Shown one piece after another: positions 38,623-48,220 of a stretch of 64,000 nt of DNA. Under the pieces are notes generated by a model. The model made no database searches. It had not been told where the DNA came from and was given only the letters and a program-made list of their open reading frames with translations. The stretch is from positions 119,568-183,567 of the forward strand of contig NZ_LDOT01000020.1 in the NCBI RefSeq assembly GCF_001029445.1, given 5' to 3'. The position numbers and the translations under genes are program-made. Numbering within the stretch: the first letter of the stretch is position 1; every line of letters starts with the position of its first letter. This stretch comes from Photobacterium aquae (GTDB lineage: Bacteria > Pseudomonadota > Gammaproteobacteria > Enterobacterales > Vibrionaceae).

Positions 38623-39772
38623 TGCACGGATACAGCAAGCGTTAGGCCAGCGTAAGGCTCTGGGCCTTTACCGCAATCCGAACACAGTATGCCGGTTGGC
38701 AAATCAGCCTAATATTTATTGTGATGAACAGCCATATTTAAATTTTTCCAGTAATGATTACCTAGGGCTGGCGCAATCGGCAGAATTGATTTCCGCATGG
38801 CAGGACGGGTTGGCCCGCTTCGGGGCTGGAAGTGGTGCATCACCTCTTGTTACCGGTCAGCATGTTCCCCATCGTAATTTAGAATCTCGGCTGTGCGAAT
38901 GGCTAGGGTTTGAGCGAGCCTTGTTGTTCAGCAGTGGCTTCGCTGCCAATCAGGCATTGTTATTCACCTTGCTTGATGATTCAGATGTGCTGTTTCAAGA
39001 CAGGCTTAATCATGCTTCTTTGATGGAGGCTGGCATTTTATCGTCAGCGGTGATGCGCCGTTTTGCCCATAATGATACAGCGTCATTAGCAAAGTTGCTT
39101 GCGCGTTTAGCGCCAGAGCAGGCATCGATAGTCGTCACCGAAGGTGTTTTCAGTATGGATGGCGACATGTCCCCACTGGCTGATATCAGGGCTCTGAGTC
39201 TCAATGCCCAAAGTATGATGCTGGTGGATGATGCTCATGGGTGCGGTGTTCTGGGTAATGACGGTCGCGGCAGTTGTGAGCTGGCAGGAATTAAGCCTGA
39301 TATTCTAGTGGTTACCTTCGGTAAGGCCTTTGGGTTACAGGGGGCCGCAGTAATGTGTTCGCAGGAGATTGCCGAGTATTTAATTCAGTTTGCTCGGCAC
39401 TATATTTACTCAACGGCCATGCCGCCGGCACAGGCTCATGCGTTGGGAGTCTCATGTGAAATGATACAGCGCGATCAGTGGCGGCGCGAAAAGCTCGCTG
39501 AATTGTCGGAATGCTTATCCGGTCAGCTAAAGCACGGTGTCGGGCTGATTGATACCCAGACACCGATAAAACCGCTTGTCGTCGGCAGTAGTGAGAGGGC
39601 ACTGTCGTTATCGTCGTCGTTGAGGCGCAAAGGGTTTTGGGTTGCTGCGATTCGGCCTCCCACTGTACCGGTCAATGGGGCTCGGCTGCGTATAACCCTG
39701 ACTGCGGCGCATAGCGTGGGTCATGTTGAGCAGTTGGCAACGGCATTGAACGAGGTAATGGATGATGAATAA
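38606..39772 (+). CDS. bioF: 8-amino-7-oxononanoate synthase BioF
   Basis: PLP enzyme joining pimeloyl thioester and alanine; 388 residues. The [13 protein letters not shown] stretch (about residue 43), HASLMEAG and the cofactor lysine in [12 protein letters not shown] identify it. I use ATG 38606, which overlaps the bioB end by 17 bases; the longer open frame from 38561 translates bioB sequence out of frame. The 3' end overlaps bioC by 11 bases. Confidence 0.94.
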   Translation: MTHHYSARIQQALGQRKALGLYRNPNTVCRLANQPNIYCDEQPYLNFSSNDYLGLAQSAELISAWQDGLARFGAGSGASPLVTGQHVPHRNLESRLCEWLGFERALLFSSGFAANQALLFTLLDDSDVLFQDRLNHASLMEAGILSSAVMRRFAHNDTASLAKLLARLAPEQASIVVTEGVFSMDGDMSPLADIRALSLNAQSMMLVDDAHGCGVLGNDGRGSCELAGIKPDILVVTFGKAFGLQGAAVMCSQEIAEYLIQFARHYIYSTAMPPAQAHALGVSCEMIQRDQWRREKLAELSECLSGQLKHGVGLIDTQTPIKPLVVGSSERALSLSSSLRRKGFWVAAIRPPTVPVNGARLRITLTAAHSVGHVEQLATALNEVMDDE

Positions 39773-40604
39773 AAAACTATCCGTAGCAACAGTGCAAAAT
39801 AGCCAATCGGGGGGGACTGAATGCCCCTCGGTAGACAAACAAGCGATTGCCTTGGCATTTGGGCGTGCTGCGAAAGATTATGACAAAGCGGCGTCTTTTC
39901 AACGGCAGGTTGGGGGGCGTTTATTGGCAAAGCTGCCCTCAGTGATTGCAACGGGTACGCGTGTACTGGATTTGGGGTGTGGCACAGGCTTTTTTAGTCA
40001 GCAAATATCATCGCGGGGGCTACAGGTTGATGCGGTTGATTTGTCGCCGGAAATGCTTGAGCAGGCGAGGCTGCGGTGTGGTAATCAGGTGAATTATATC
40101 CTGGCAGATGCCGAAGCGTTGCCAATGGCCGACAGTACATATGATATTGCATTTAGTAGCCTTGCCTTGCAGTGGTGTGATGACCTAGCTACGCCCCTTA
40201 AGGAATTGAAACGCGTAGTGAGGCACGGTGGGCTGATTGTGTTTACGACTTTAGTCGAGGGGTCACTGGATGAGCTAACTCAGGCATGGCAGCAGGTTGA
40301 TCAATATCAACATGTGAATAGCTTTCTTTCTCAAAAGGCAGTAAAAGTTGCGCTGGCGCAAGCGGGATGTATGCGCTATGACCTAGAATTTTCTCCAATT
40401 ACATTGTATTTCAACTCGGCAGTTGAACTCATGAGGGATCTGAAGGGGATTGGCGCAACGCATTTGCAGCAGGGGCGGAAGGCTGGCTTGGCGGGTCGTA
40501 AGACGATTCTGGATCTTGAAAGTGCCTATAATGTGTTTCGTCATGAGAATGGACAACTGCCAGCAACATACCAAGTCTGTTTTGGAGTGATTATTAATGA
40601 CTAA
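39762..40604 (+). CDS. bioC: Malonyl-ACP O-methyltransferase BioC
   Basis: SAM-dependent methyltransferase, 280 residues, that starts biotin synthesis by making malonyl-ACP methyl ester. The SAM motif [12 protein letters not shown] (about residue 69) and the [13 protein letters not shown] region near residue 38 are typical of BioC. Two adjacent ATG codons (39762, 39765) could start it, both inside the bioF end. It overlaps bioD by 8 bases, which suggests coupled translation. Confidence 0.93.
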   Translation: MMNKKLSVATVQNSQSGGTECPSVDKQAIALAFGRAAKDYDKAASFQRQVGGRLLAKLPSVIATGTRVLDLGCGTGFFSQQISSRGLQVDAVDLSPEMLEQARLRCGNQVNYILADAEALPMADSTYDIAFSSLALQWCDDLATPLKELKRVVRHGGLIVFTTLVEGSLDELTQAWQQVDQYQHVNSFLSQKAVKVALAQAGCMRYDLEFSPITLYFNSAVELMRDLKGIGATHLQQGRKAGLAGRKTILDLESAYNVFRHENGQLPATYQVCFGVIIND

Positions 40605-41277
40605 CGCTTTCTTTGTAACAGGTACCGATACTGAAGTGGGTAAGACTGTTGCCTCGCGCGCTATTCTTCATGCGGCAGCCAGCGCGAATATCAAGATGGC
40701 GGGTTACAAACCTGTTGCCTCAGGCAGTGTACTGACAGCAGAGGGCATGCGTAATTCTGATGCCTTATATATTCAAGATGCCTCTGTCGTCGAACTGGCT
40801 TACGATGAAGTGAATCCGTATGCTTTTGAAGCCCCTGTCTCTCCGCATTTGGCGGCGATTCAAGAAGAGAGAGTGATTGATTTTGATGTCATCTCTAAAG
40901 GGCTTGAGCACCTGAAGCAAAAATCTGACGTGGTTCTGATTGAGGGGGCTGGTGGCTGGCGTGTACCTGTGACTCGCGATGACTTTTTGTCTAGCTGGGT
41001 GAAACGTGAAAAATTGCCGGTTGTTTTGGTGGTGGGGGTGAAGCTCGGTTGTTTGAGTCACGCATTACTGACCGCCGAAGCAATTAAGCACGATGGTTTG
41101 GAGTTAGTTGGATGGATTGCCAACCGAATTAACCCTGGCACAGACAACTATGCAGAAATCATTCGTATGCTTGAGGAGAATTTGCCGGGTAAGAAACTGG
41201 GTGAAATCCCGTATATGCCAGGTATTAAAAAGCGCGATCTGTCTAAGTATATTGATCTTGCACCACTCGGATTGTGA
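40597..41277 (+). CDS. bioD: Dethiobiotin synthetase BioD
   Basis: ATP-dependent carboxylase closing the ureido ring, 226 residues. The P-loop is GTDTEVGKT (residues 8-16); VIEGAGGW-like [11 protein letters not shown] follows at about residue 112. Last gene of bioBFCD, ended by a strong terminator. Confidence 0.95.
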   Translation: MTNAFFVTGTDTEVGKTVASRAILHAAASANIKMAGYKPVASGSVLTAEGMRNSDALYIQDASVVELAYDEVNPYAFEAPVSPHLAAIQEERVIDFDVISKGLEHLKQKSDVVLIEGAGGWRVPVTRDDFLSSWVKREKLPVVLVVGVKLGCLSHALLTAEAIKHDGLELVGWIANRINPGTDNYAEIIRMLEENLPGKKLGEIPYMPGIKKRDLSKYIDLAPLGL

Positions 41278-41290
41278 TAGAAATGGATAT

Positions 41291-41319
41291 AAAAAAACCT
41301 GCCTCGGCAGGTTTTTTTT
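41291..41319. terminator. Bidirectional terminator after bioD
   Basis: AAAAAACCTGCC, TC, GGCAGGTTTTTT: perfect stem with A and T runs, also placed to serve the convergent membrane-protein gene. Confidence 0.9.
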
Positions 41320-41320
41320 A

Positions 41321-41992
41321 TTAATGAATGTCTGTAGGAGCTTTGCGAAATAATTGCGGGAGGGTATACCAGCCTGCTGCAAATACGATTAGCGTATAGG
41401 AGAGTAACTCAACACCTTCTTCGGCAAGGTTTTTGACACTATGGATATAATTATCTCCCATCAGTGCTTGCCATAGTTCAGACATACCAAAAATACGGGA
41501 AAAGATCAGCAGAGAAGCCATGCCGCCCAACATTAAACTGAATGTCGGATGCTGTAAGTAGCGGGCTAAGTCGTTGAGGGTATCTTGCTTGTGCTTGTAT
41601 GCAAACCAAATAGCATAGCCCGAGACGATAAGCGCTGGGACTTTCCAAAAGCCGTGGTATACGTAATCAAGCACACCATCGAGCTCTCTAATTAGCAGAA
41701 CGGCAAAGAAACCACCGACTAGGACTGCAAATCCTCGTTGCCTTGGTTGGCGAACAGCCACAGTAATGAATAGAAGACAGCTAGTAAGCAAATAAACGTC
41801 TTGTAGGCTCTCGATAACGGAGTTGTCTTGTACCGTGCCGTGTAGCAGGATGACATCAGCATGGATGGCTAATCCGGTACAGCCTAATAGCAGTGCGAAG
41901 TAGGCGAAGAGCGATAGGCTTTCAATTAACGGATTGCGTTTAGTATTTGACGGCGCTATTTCCTGCATGGATTCGGTTGCGATGGACTGCAT
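41321..41992 (-). CDS. Six-helix integral membrane protein of unknown function
   Basis: A 223-residue protein with about six hydrophobic segments. Acidic residues lie at or in membrane segments (RELDGVLDYVYHG about residue 100; KNLAEEGVELLSY about residue 190). I do not recognise the family. A palindrome close to the CRP consensus lies about 70 bases upstream, so it may be under catabolite or anaerobic control. A second in-frame ATG eight codons in is possible. Confidence 0.7.
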   Translation of the reverse strand: MQSIATESMQEIAPSNTKRNPLIESLSLFAYFALLLGCTGLAIHADVILLHGTVQDNSVIESLQDVYLLTSCLLFITVAVRQPRQRGFAVLVGGFFAVLLIRELDGVLDYVYHGFWKVPALIVSGYAIWFAYKHKQDTLNDLARYLQHPTFSLMLGGMASLLIFSRIFGMSELWQALMGDNYIHSVKNLAEEGVELLSYTLIVFAAGWYTLPQLFRKAPTDIH

Positions 41993-42062
41993 AGTGATTC
42001 CAAAAATGTAAAAGAAAAAGACAGTTGCAATTATAAGAACTGCGCCTGAATGGGATCTGTAC

Positions 42063-42078
42063 GGTGATGTATATCACA
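42063..42078 (-). promoter_or_regulatory. CRP/FNR-type palindrome upstream of the six-helix protein
   Basis: GGTGATGTATATCACA contains GTGAT-N4-ATCAC, the CRP core; it also fits the FNR core TGAT-N4-ATCA. It is 71 bases upstream of the 41992 start. Confidence 0.6.
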
Positions 42079-42096
42079 TTTTATGTGCAACGCAAT

Positions 42097-42123
42097 GAAA
42101 AAAGCCTCTCAAAAGAGAGGCTT
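42097..42123 (-). terminator. Terminator of the 53-residue gene
   Basis: AAGCCTCTC, TTTT, GAGAGGCTT then TTTTC on the minus strand, about 20 bases after the small gene's stop. It supports a real transcript there. Confidence 0.85.
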
Positions 42124-42142
42124 AAATAGAAATGAGTCAAAA

Positions 42143-42304
42143 CTAACTTTTATTCAGCAAGTCGAGTAATGCACCTTGTGATTCGGCTTCGTGTTGATTT
42201 GTTTCTTGATCTAGGCCGAGTTCCTTACGGGCTTCTTCAGCAGACATGCCAAGATGACAGCGTAAAATGTCAATGGCTACCCGGTAGTTTTCATGATCTG
42301 CCAT
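42143..42304 (-). CDS. Small protein (53 aa), unrecognised
   Basis: A short gene on the minus strand. The ribosome site AAGGAGGA lies directly before two consecutive ATG codons; I use the second (42304), which is better spaced. The product is acidic and helical, with the stretch YRVAIDILRCHLGMSAEEAR and a further LLDLLNKS end. It has no signal peptide or membrane segment. The intrinsic terminator at 42097-42123 closes it. I do not know a family name; conserved-looking composition, strong ribosome site and own terminator argue that it is real. Confidence 0.75.
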   Translation of the reverse strand: MADHENYRVAIDILRCHLGMSAEEARKELGLDQETNQHEAESQGALLDLLNKS

Positions 42305-42597
42305 CATTCCTCCTTGATGAGATGTTATAGCGTGTCAGTATAATTGCGACGATAGAGCAGAATTAGTCAGTAAGCAATAAGACCAAAGTCTAAGGTATAA
42401 GCTTTTAGTGATAATACTGCTGACTTTCATTGTTTAAACTCTAACGAAACGTAACAATTTTACACTTCCACTTGTTTTTCATTTCAACGACCATACTATT
42501 AATATCAATTACATCATGGGTCACAGAATTAACAATATCGTATTGGTTATTGGTATATTGTGAGCATCGTCCCTCTTTTGGAGTAAAGAGTTATATT

Positions 42598-43476
42598 ATG
42601 AAACGTATTGCATTGTTTTTGGCAACCAACCTTGCTGTGTTGCTGGTATTCAGTGTTGTCCTGAACATTATCTATGCCGTTACAGGAATGCAGCCGGGTA
42701 GTCTGTCAGGTTTGCTGGTCATGGCGGTATTGTTCGGCTTTGGTGGTTCATTGATTTCGCTATTTATGTCGAAGTCGATGGCCTTGCGTTCTGTTGGTGG
42801 CATGGTTATTGAGCACCCACGCAATGAAACAGAGCATTGGTTGATGGAAACCGTATCTCGTCAGGCACAGCAGTCGGGTATTGGTATGCCAACGGTAGCG
42901 GTATACGACTCAGCGGATATTAACGCTTTTGCGACAGGAGCAAAGCGTGATGATTCCTTGGTTGCAGTTTCTACGGGTTTGCTACACAGCATGACACGTG
43001 ATGAGGCTGAAGCGGTATTGGCTCACGAAATCAGTCATATTGCCAATGGTGATATGGTGACCATGACCTTGATGCAAGGTGTGGTGAATACTTTCGTTAT
43101 TTTTGTATCACGTTTGGTGGCCGGTGCGATCAGCGGTGTGAATAACAATGATGAAGAGGGTGAAGGTGGCAGCTACATGACCTACTTTATCGTGTCATCG
43201 ATCATGGAATTACTATTTGGTTTCTTGGCCAGCATTCTGACCATGTGGTATAGCCGCCACCGTGAGTTTAAGGCTGATGCAGGTTCAGCCCACCTTGTGG
43301 GTAAAGAGAAAATGATTGCTGCACTTGAGCGTCTGAAAATGAGTCACGAATCTCAGTTGGAAGGTTCGATGATGGCATTCGGTATTAATGGTAAAAAATC
43401 GTTATCAGAATTATTTATGACGCACCCACCGTTGGATAAGCGAATTGATGCGCTGCGTCGTGGTGAGCATTTGTAA
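42598..43476 (+). CDS. htpX: Membrane-bound zinc metalloprotease HtpX
   Basis: Inner-membrane protease of membrane-protein quality control, 292 residues, with four hydrophobic segments. The zinc motif HEISH is at residues 143-147 and the third ligand glutamate in FKADAGSA at about 222. ATG 42598 gives the usual N-terminus ([14 protein letters not shown]), with GGAG upstream; the open frame before it is not part of the family. A terminator follows. Confidence 0.95.
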   Translation: MKRIALFLATNLAVLLVFSVVLNIIYAVTGMQPGSLSGLLVMAVLFGFGGSLISLFMSKSMALRSVGGMVIEHPRNETEHWLMETVSRQAQQSGIGMPTVAVYDSADINAFATGAKRDDSLVAVSTGLLHSMTRDEAEAVLAHEISHIANGDMVTMTLMQGVVNTFVIFVSRLVAGAISGVNNNDEEGEGGSYMTYFIVSSIMELLFGFLASILTMWYSRHREFKADAGSAHLVGKEKMIAALERLKMSHESQLEGSMMAFGINGKKSLSELFMTHPPLDKRIDALRRGEHL

Positions 43477-43505
43477 TATTACGGAATTTGTTACTTATTT
43501 CACTC

Positions 43506-43533
43506 AAGCCCCCTCAATGCAGGGGGCTTTTTT
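43506..43533 (+). terminator. Terminator after htpX
   Basis: AAGCCCCCT, CAATGC, AGGGGGCTT then T4. Confidence 0.88.
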
Positions 43534-43768
43534 CATATCTAGTCACGGAAATGTGGGGGGGGGCTTCACATAAAATGCTCGTGGTTTCATATTAATAAGT
43601 GGGCGATTAATTAAAAACACAATTTAACGATGTTTCATGCTCATTATGACGATTCGTAAATTTGTTTTTTCAGCCATTGCAAAAGTGGTAAAAGGTATTA
43701 ATAACAATAGCTTTTAAGTATTTTTGCAAAATATTCTAATTTATTATTCTTAGGGACGACGGAGCAGT

Positions 43769-45415
43769 ATGAATTGGCTAAATAATATAAGTTTTAAATA
43801 TAAACTGGCGATCCCTGTCGCAATTGTCGCAATTGTATTTTCGGGATTAATTGCCCAGGTGTTTGTTGTCCATAATGATCAGCAACAAGCCAATGAATTA
43901 TTAAGCCAAAAAGTGCAACCTGTGTTAGATAAGCTGGAAGATGCATACCGGGATATGTACCAGATTATGGCAGCAGGGATGGGGATGGCATTAACTAAAC
44001 CTCATGATACGGCCAGTATCGAGCTCCATCGTTTTAATTTTTATGATAATGCCCCGAAAGCCTTCCCACGAATTTCCTCTGTACATCAATTGGTCGACAT
44101 CGGCTTTTTGCCTGAAGCCAGCCGAGGCAACATCAAGAAACTCGAGCAAGAATTTGATAAGTGGCAAAAACATTATGATTATATGATTAATAATCCTGAT
44201 TTGGCTCGGGATTATTATTATGACAATGAAGCGATAGCGGAAAAAGATTTCGAGGCAATTCGCAAGCTACTTAAGGTAGTGCGTAAAGACATTGAAACTC
44301 ATCGTGAAGCCTTGGTGAATGAGGTTCAGGCGCATAGTGAAACGACAAACAATACACTGTTGGTTGGTGCCATTATTACTCTTTTGATGTCTGTATTTGT
44401 TACCTTGGTAATTACTCGTGTGATTGTTAATCCGTTGCAGCAACTTACCAAAGCTCTGGAGGATATCTCTGCGGGTGATGGTGATTTGTCTACGCGGGTA
44501 CCGGTAACGGGACGCGATGAGATCGGTCAATTGGCCACGGCGTTTAATACGTTCGTCGATAAAATTCATAACACCCTTGCTAAAGTAGTGACCGCTTCTC
44601 ACCATGTCCGTACGGATGCGGCCCATGTGAGTACCTTGGCAGCACAGGTGCTTGATTCATGCCACTCCCAACAATCACAGTGCAATGAGGTAGAGTCAGC
44701 GGCACATGAATTAACGGCAACTAGCCAGAGTGTTAGCGGTCACGCTGCAGAAGCGGCTAGAGTAACCGGCTCTATTAGTGATCAGTCGCAAACGGTGCAG
44801 GTAACACTCGCAGAGTCGGTTGCAGCGATTGGTCAGCTTGCCAATGATATTGATGAATCAAGTGCTGTTATTCAGGAGCTAGAGAAAGATGTTGCGGCTA
44901 TTTCTTCTATTCTTGAAGTGATTCGCGGAATTGCCGATCAAACTAATTTATTGGCACTGAATGCGGCTATCGAGGCAGCCCGTGCCGGCGAGCAAGGTCG
45001 TGGATTTGCTGTTGTTGCTGATGAAGTTCGCTCACTAGCGAACAAAACTCAATCATGTACCAGCGAAATTCATACCATGATAGAGAAACTGCAAGATACT
45101 GTTGGTCAGTCGGTCGATGCGATGCGCAATAATTCCGAAGCGGGTACGACGACAGTTGAACGGGCGCAGCAGACCAATACGGCGTTGGATACGATGAGCG
45201 ATTCTATTACTATGATCAGCTATGTGAATCATCAGGTAGCGACAGCCGCTGAGCAACAGACAGTGGTAACCGGGAATTTGAGTGAAAATATCCGTGGTAT
45301 TGTGACTGCTTGTGAGGAAACACTTCACAATATTCAAAGTGCTCAGAAAGCCTGTGAGGGCTTGGCAAGCCAAAGTGCCACCTTGGATGGCTTGGTCTCT
45401 CAATTCAAAGTGTAA
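43769..45415 (+). CDS. Methyl-accepting chemotaxis protein
   Basis: A 548-residue chemoreceptor. First membrane helix at about residues 13-33, a periplasmic sensor of about 155 residues, second helix at about 192-214 and a HAMP domain ([22 protein letters not shown]) followed by the long signalling coiled coil. The tip motif is [20 protein letters not shown] (about residue 395). It couples to CheA/CheW. The ligand is unknown; the sensor does not show a clear Cache or four-helix pattern by eye. GGAG stands before the ATG. Confidence 0.92.
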   Translation: MNWLNNISFKYKLAIPVAIVAIVFSGLIAQVFVVHNDQQQANELLSQKVQPVLDKLEDAYRDMYQIMAAGMGMALTKPHDTASIELHRFNFYDNAPKAFPRISSVHQLVDIGFLPEASRGNIKKLEQEFDKWQKHYDYMINNPDLARDYYYDNEAIAEKDFEAIRKLLKVVRKDIETHREALVNEVQAHSETTNNTLLVGAIITLLMSVFVTLVITRVIVNPLQQLTKALEDISAGDGDLSTRVPVTGRDEIGQLATAFNTFVDKIHNTLAKVVTASHHVRTDAAHVSTLAAQVLDSCHSQQSQCNEVESAAHELTATSQSVSGHAAEAARVTGSISDQSQTVQVTLAESVAAIGQLANDIDESSAVIQELEKDVAAISSILEVIRGIADQTNLLALNAAIEAARAGEQGRGFAVVADEVRSLANKTQSCTSEIHTMIEKLQDTVGQSVDAMRNNSEAGTTTVERAQQTNTALDTMSDSITMISYVNHQVATAAEQQTVVTGNLSENIRGIVTACEETLHNIQSAQKACEGLASQSATLDGLVSQFKV

Positions 45416-45448
45416 ATGCTGAGAGACGGTTTGTAAGTGTTGAACAGG

Positions 45449-45478
45449 AAAACGGGCAGGAGACTGCCCGTTTTTTAT
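45449..45478. terminator. Bidirectional terminator between chemoreceptor and MFS gene
   Basis: AAAACGGGCAG, GAGA, CTGCCCGTTTTTT; perfect stem between convergent genes. Confidence 0.88.
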
Positions 45479-45487
45479 TAATGCCGT

Positions 45488-46693
45488 TTATGCGTTTGCC
45501 GGTTGGTAGATTGGTTTATCGTTGACTGGCAAATGGATCAGTGCCGCAAGGAAAGCCAGTACCACGGTTGTCCACCAAATTGGTTCATAGCTACCGTAAT
45601 AGTCATAGATTCGTCCGCCAAACCATGCGCCGAGGAAGCTGCCGACTTGGTGGGTGAAAAACACCAGACCATACAGTGTCGACATGTAGCGAGGGCCAAA
45701 AATTTGTCGAACTAGACCGGAGGTCAGTGGGACGGTACCCAGCCAGCAGAAACCAATGGCACCGCCGAACAAGGCGGCAGTTTCAGTGGTGACAGGTAAA
45801 ACAACAAATCCCGCGATAACTAGGGTACGGATAAGATACAAAGCACACATCACATAGCGTTTGCTGAATTTATCTCCCATCACCCCCCAGAAATAGCTAC
45901 CGAAGATATTAAAAATACCGACATAAGCCAGTGCCATCGCAGCTGTTGTGGCTGGTAGCCCTTTGTCAGCGAGGTAGCTAGGCAGGTGAGTGGCAATAAA
46001 CATGACATGGAAACCACAGACAAAGAACCCCATGTGGATCAGCCAGTAACCTCGGTGATGGAAAGCATCGCGCAGAGCCTGTCGCAAGGTGAGTTCGTTG
46101 TCGGCAGATGCAGTATTAGCCGCAGCTGTATTTTTGGCGTTCATAAAGCAAGAGAAAGCCATCATCAAGCCGCATAGCATGGCAAATACTTGCAACGCGG
46201 TCTGCCAGTTGAATTCGCTCAGCAGGTATTGTGCACCTGGGATCACGGCAAACATGCCGAATGACCCTGCTGCTGTAGTTAGGCCGAAGGCTTTGGCGGT
46301 ATGCTCGGCAGGTACGACTTTTGCCACCGCACCCAGTACGATTACATAGCTCGTTGCACTTAGTCCTAAACCGACTAATGTACCAAGGGAGAGATACAGC
46401 CAGCCTGGCTCAAGAGCGATGGAAGTGAGATATAAGCCCAACGCGTAGGCAATAGCCCCTGTCCACATCACCTTTTGGGCGCCCCAGCGATCGGCCGCCA
46501 TGCCGACAAACGGCTGGAAGGCACCGAACATCAGGTTCTGTACGGCAATCGCTAAGCTGAAAAATTCCCGACCGGTATCAAAGTGCATGGAAATCGGCAT
46601 CATGAAGATACCAAAAGACTGCCTGATCCCTAGGCTAATGATCAATGTCCCTATTCCCATCCATACCAGTAGAGGGAAACGAAAAATACTCAT
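45488..46693 (-). CDS. MFS transporter (monocarboxylate/OFA-like)
   Basis: A 401-residue, 12-helix carrier. The N-terminal GIRQSFGIFMMPIS (about residue 22) and GMAADRWGAQ loop are typical of the MFS group that includes oxalate/formate-like and monocarboxylate carriers. The substrate is unknown. A small gene ends 2 bases before its ATG on the same strand, so the two are probably coupled. Confidence 0.82.
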   Translation of the reverse strand: MSIFRFPLLVWMGIGTLIISLGIRQSFGIFMMPISMHFDTGREFFSLAIAVQNLMFGAFQPFVGMAADRWGAQKVMWTGAIAYALGLYLTSIALEPGWLYLSLGTLVGLGLSATSYVIVLGAVAKVVPAEHTAKAFGLTTAAGSFGMFAVIPGAQYLLSEFNWQTALQVFAMLCGLMMAFSCFMNAKNTAAANTASADNELTLRQALRDAFHHRGYWLIHMGFFVCGFHVMFIATHLPSYLADKGLPATTAAMALAYVGIFNIFGSYFWGVMGDKFSKRYVMCALYLIRTLVIAGFVVLPVTTETAALFGGAIGFCWLGTVPLTSGLVRQIFGPRYMSTLYGLVFFTHQVGSFLGAWFGGRIYDYYGSYEPIWWTTVVLAFLAALIHLPVNDKPIYQPANA

Positions 46694-46695
46694 GT

Positions 46696-46866
46696 TTATA
46701 GTCCGGAAAAATTGGGTTCGCTTGAGTTTTGCTGATGGCAGCCACTGCTCATTGCATGCTCAGCCAAAGCATCGAGCAATGGCTGGCAGTGATGGACGCT
46801 AAATAGCGTCAAAGCCAGCAATAGCCCCATACGGATGAGTTGGGCGGTGAGAGATTGGGAAAACAT
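46696..46866 (-). CDS. Small membrane or exported protein (56 aa) coupled to the MFS gene
   Basis: A short open frame with a good ribosome site (GAGG, 5 bases before the ATG). The stop is followed after two bases by the ATG of the MFS carrier, which implies translational coupling. The product has one hydrophobic stretch (residues 11-24, MGLLLALTLFSV included) and a polar tail with two cysteines and histidines (HHCQPL, GCHQQ). It could be a signal peptide, a small membrane subunit, or a regulatory leader peptide. I know no family for it. Confidence 0.65.
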   Translation of the reverse strand: MFSQSLTAQLIRMGLLLALTLFSVHHCQPLLDALAEHAMSSGCHQQNSSEPNFSGL

Positions 46867-46971
46867 CAAAGCCTCAATGCAAAAAAAAGAGGCCGGATGA
46901 TAGAAGATTCAATAGCATGACTCAAATGACAAATATTCAATAAGTTTATGCATAATATGCATGATGCGATG

Positions 46972-48168
46972 TTAGTTTGCTGGCCGGATCCTGAATATGC
47001 CACCAGAGTCGGTACTGAAGTAGATCCAGCCTGCTGGATCGCTAATCAGCGCCCGAATTCGCTCATCGAGAGTGCTTAGCAAGCGCTCTTCCTCACGAAG
47101 TATCAGCTGGGATGAAACACTCACGCGGTTGAGGTGGCGTAGTTTGAGTGCGCTATTGAAGAGCTGACCTTGCCATGCCGGAAAAGCCGGACCGTTATAG
47201 ACAAGTAGGCTGCCTGGCGCGATGGAGGGGGTATAGACAAGTTGCGGGGAATGTATCCCCTCTTTTATTTTGGCTTCACCGACTGCGAGGGGGCCCCAGT
47301 ATTCTTTGCCGTGGGAAGTAATCGGCCAGCCATAGTTGTTGCCTCGTCGGATGAGGTTTATCTCGTCACCACCACGGGGGCCGTGTTCATTGGACCACAG
47401 CCGATTATGCTGTGGGTCAAAAGCGAGCCCCTGAGGGTTTCTATGGCCGTAGCTCCAGATTTCCGGTTGTGGGGCAGGCGAGGTTTCGGAAGCTGGTGGC
47501 TGCCGGAAAGGGTTATCGTCGGGTATCGACCCATCAAGGTTGAGCCGCAAAATGCTCCCTGCATGAGTGGTGAGATCTTGGCCGTTTGGGCGATGGCCAC
47601 GATCGCCGATGGAGAAAAACAGGTGTCCTTTGCCATCAAAAGCTATTCGACTGCCAAAATGCCGAGAGGAGTCGCTGGCTGAGCGAGTAATGATCAGAGC
47701 CTGCCAGTCTAGGAGTTGTGTTGTTGCTAGTCTTGCTCGGCTCAGTGTCGTTGCGTAACGTCTATCGCCTAGATGCTTACTGTATGTGAAGTAAATCCAT
47801 CTTATTGAGCCGTCATGTGATGGTGGAATGGCGACATCAAGTAACCCGCCTTGACCGAATTCATCAATTGCAGGCAATCCCGTAATAGGTTGCTGTTGGC
47901 TGGTATTAATATTGAGCTTGGTGAGGGTACCTGAGCGGGTCGTAATTAGGAGGTGCTCCTTGTCAAACCACGCCAGTCCCCATGGGACGGCGTCGACATC
48001 AGCAATTTTCTCCACGAGGTAATTCATGCCAACGCTGGTCGAGCGGAGTACTTCCGTGGGTGATGCCCTAGTATAAAGAGGCATTAGTATAGTTAGCATT
48101 AATGTCATGCTAGCGAGCAAGCGCCAAAGTGCAATTATACTGCGCGTTATGCCTCGATGTACCTTCAT
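46972..48168 (-). CDS. PQQ-dependent soluble-type sugar dehydrogenase (YliI/Asd-like)
   Basis: A 398-residue periplasmic protein with a signal sequence (LLASMTLMLTILMPLYTRA) and the six-bladed propeller of the GSDH family. Typical stretches are PWGLAWFDKEHLLITTRSG, SIGDRGHRPNGQD, SYGHRNPQGLAF and NEHGPRGGDEINL. The E. coli homologue YliI is an aldose sugar dehydrogenase that needs pyrroloquinoline quinone. The electron acceptor and exact sugar are unknown, and no PQQ synthesis genes are in the window. Confidence 0.88.
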   Translation of the reverse strand: MKVHRGITRSIIALWRLLASMTLMLTILMPLYTRASPTEVLRSTSVGMNYLVEKIADVDAVPWGLAWFDKEHLLITTRSGTLTKLNINTSQQQPITGLPAIDEFGQGGLLDVAIPPSHDGSIRWIYFTYSKHLGDRRYATTLSRARLATTQLLDWQALIITRSASDSSRHFGSRIAFDGKGHLFFSIGDRGHRPNGQDLTTHAGSILRLNLDGSIPDDNPFRQPPASETSPAPQPEIWSYGHRNPQGLAFDPQHNRLWSNEHGPRGGDEINLIRRGNNYGWPITSHGKEYWGPLAVGEAKIKEGIHSPQLVYTPSIAPGSLLVYNGPAFPAWQGQLFNSALKLRHLNRVSVSSQLILREEERLLSTLDERIRALISDPAGWIYFSTDSGGIFRIRPAN

Positions 48169-48220
48169 GTACGTTCTAGCTCCTTTTCTGAGAGGGCACT
48201 GTCATCTTGCCGGATAGATT

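Noticed and set aside
43555..43563. Run of nine G between htpX and the chemoreceptor, possible phase-variation tract
   Set aside because: It is more than 200 bases before the start, outside a likely promoter or coding region; sequencing error or neutral run is as likely.
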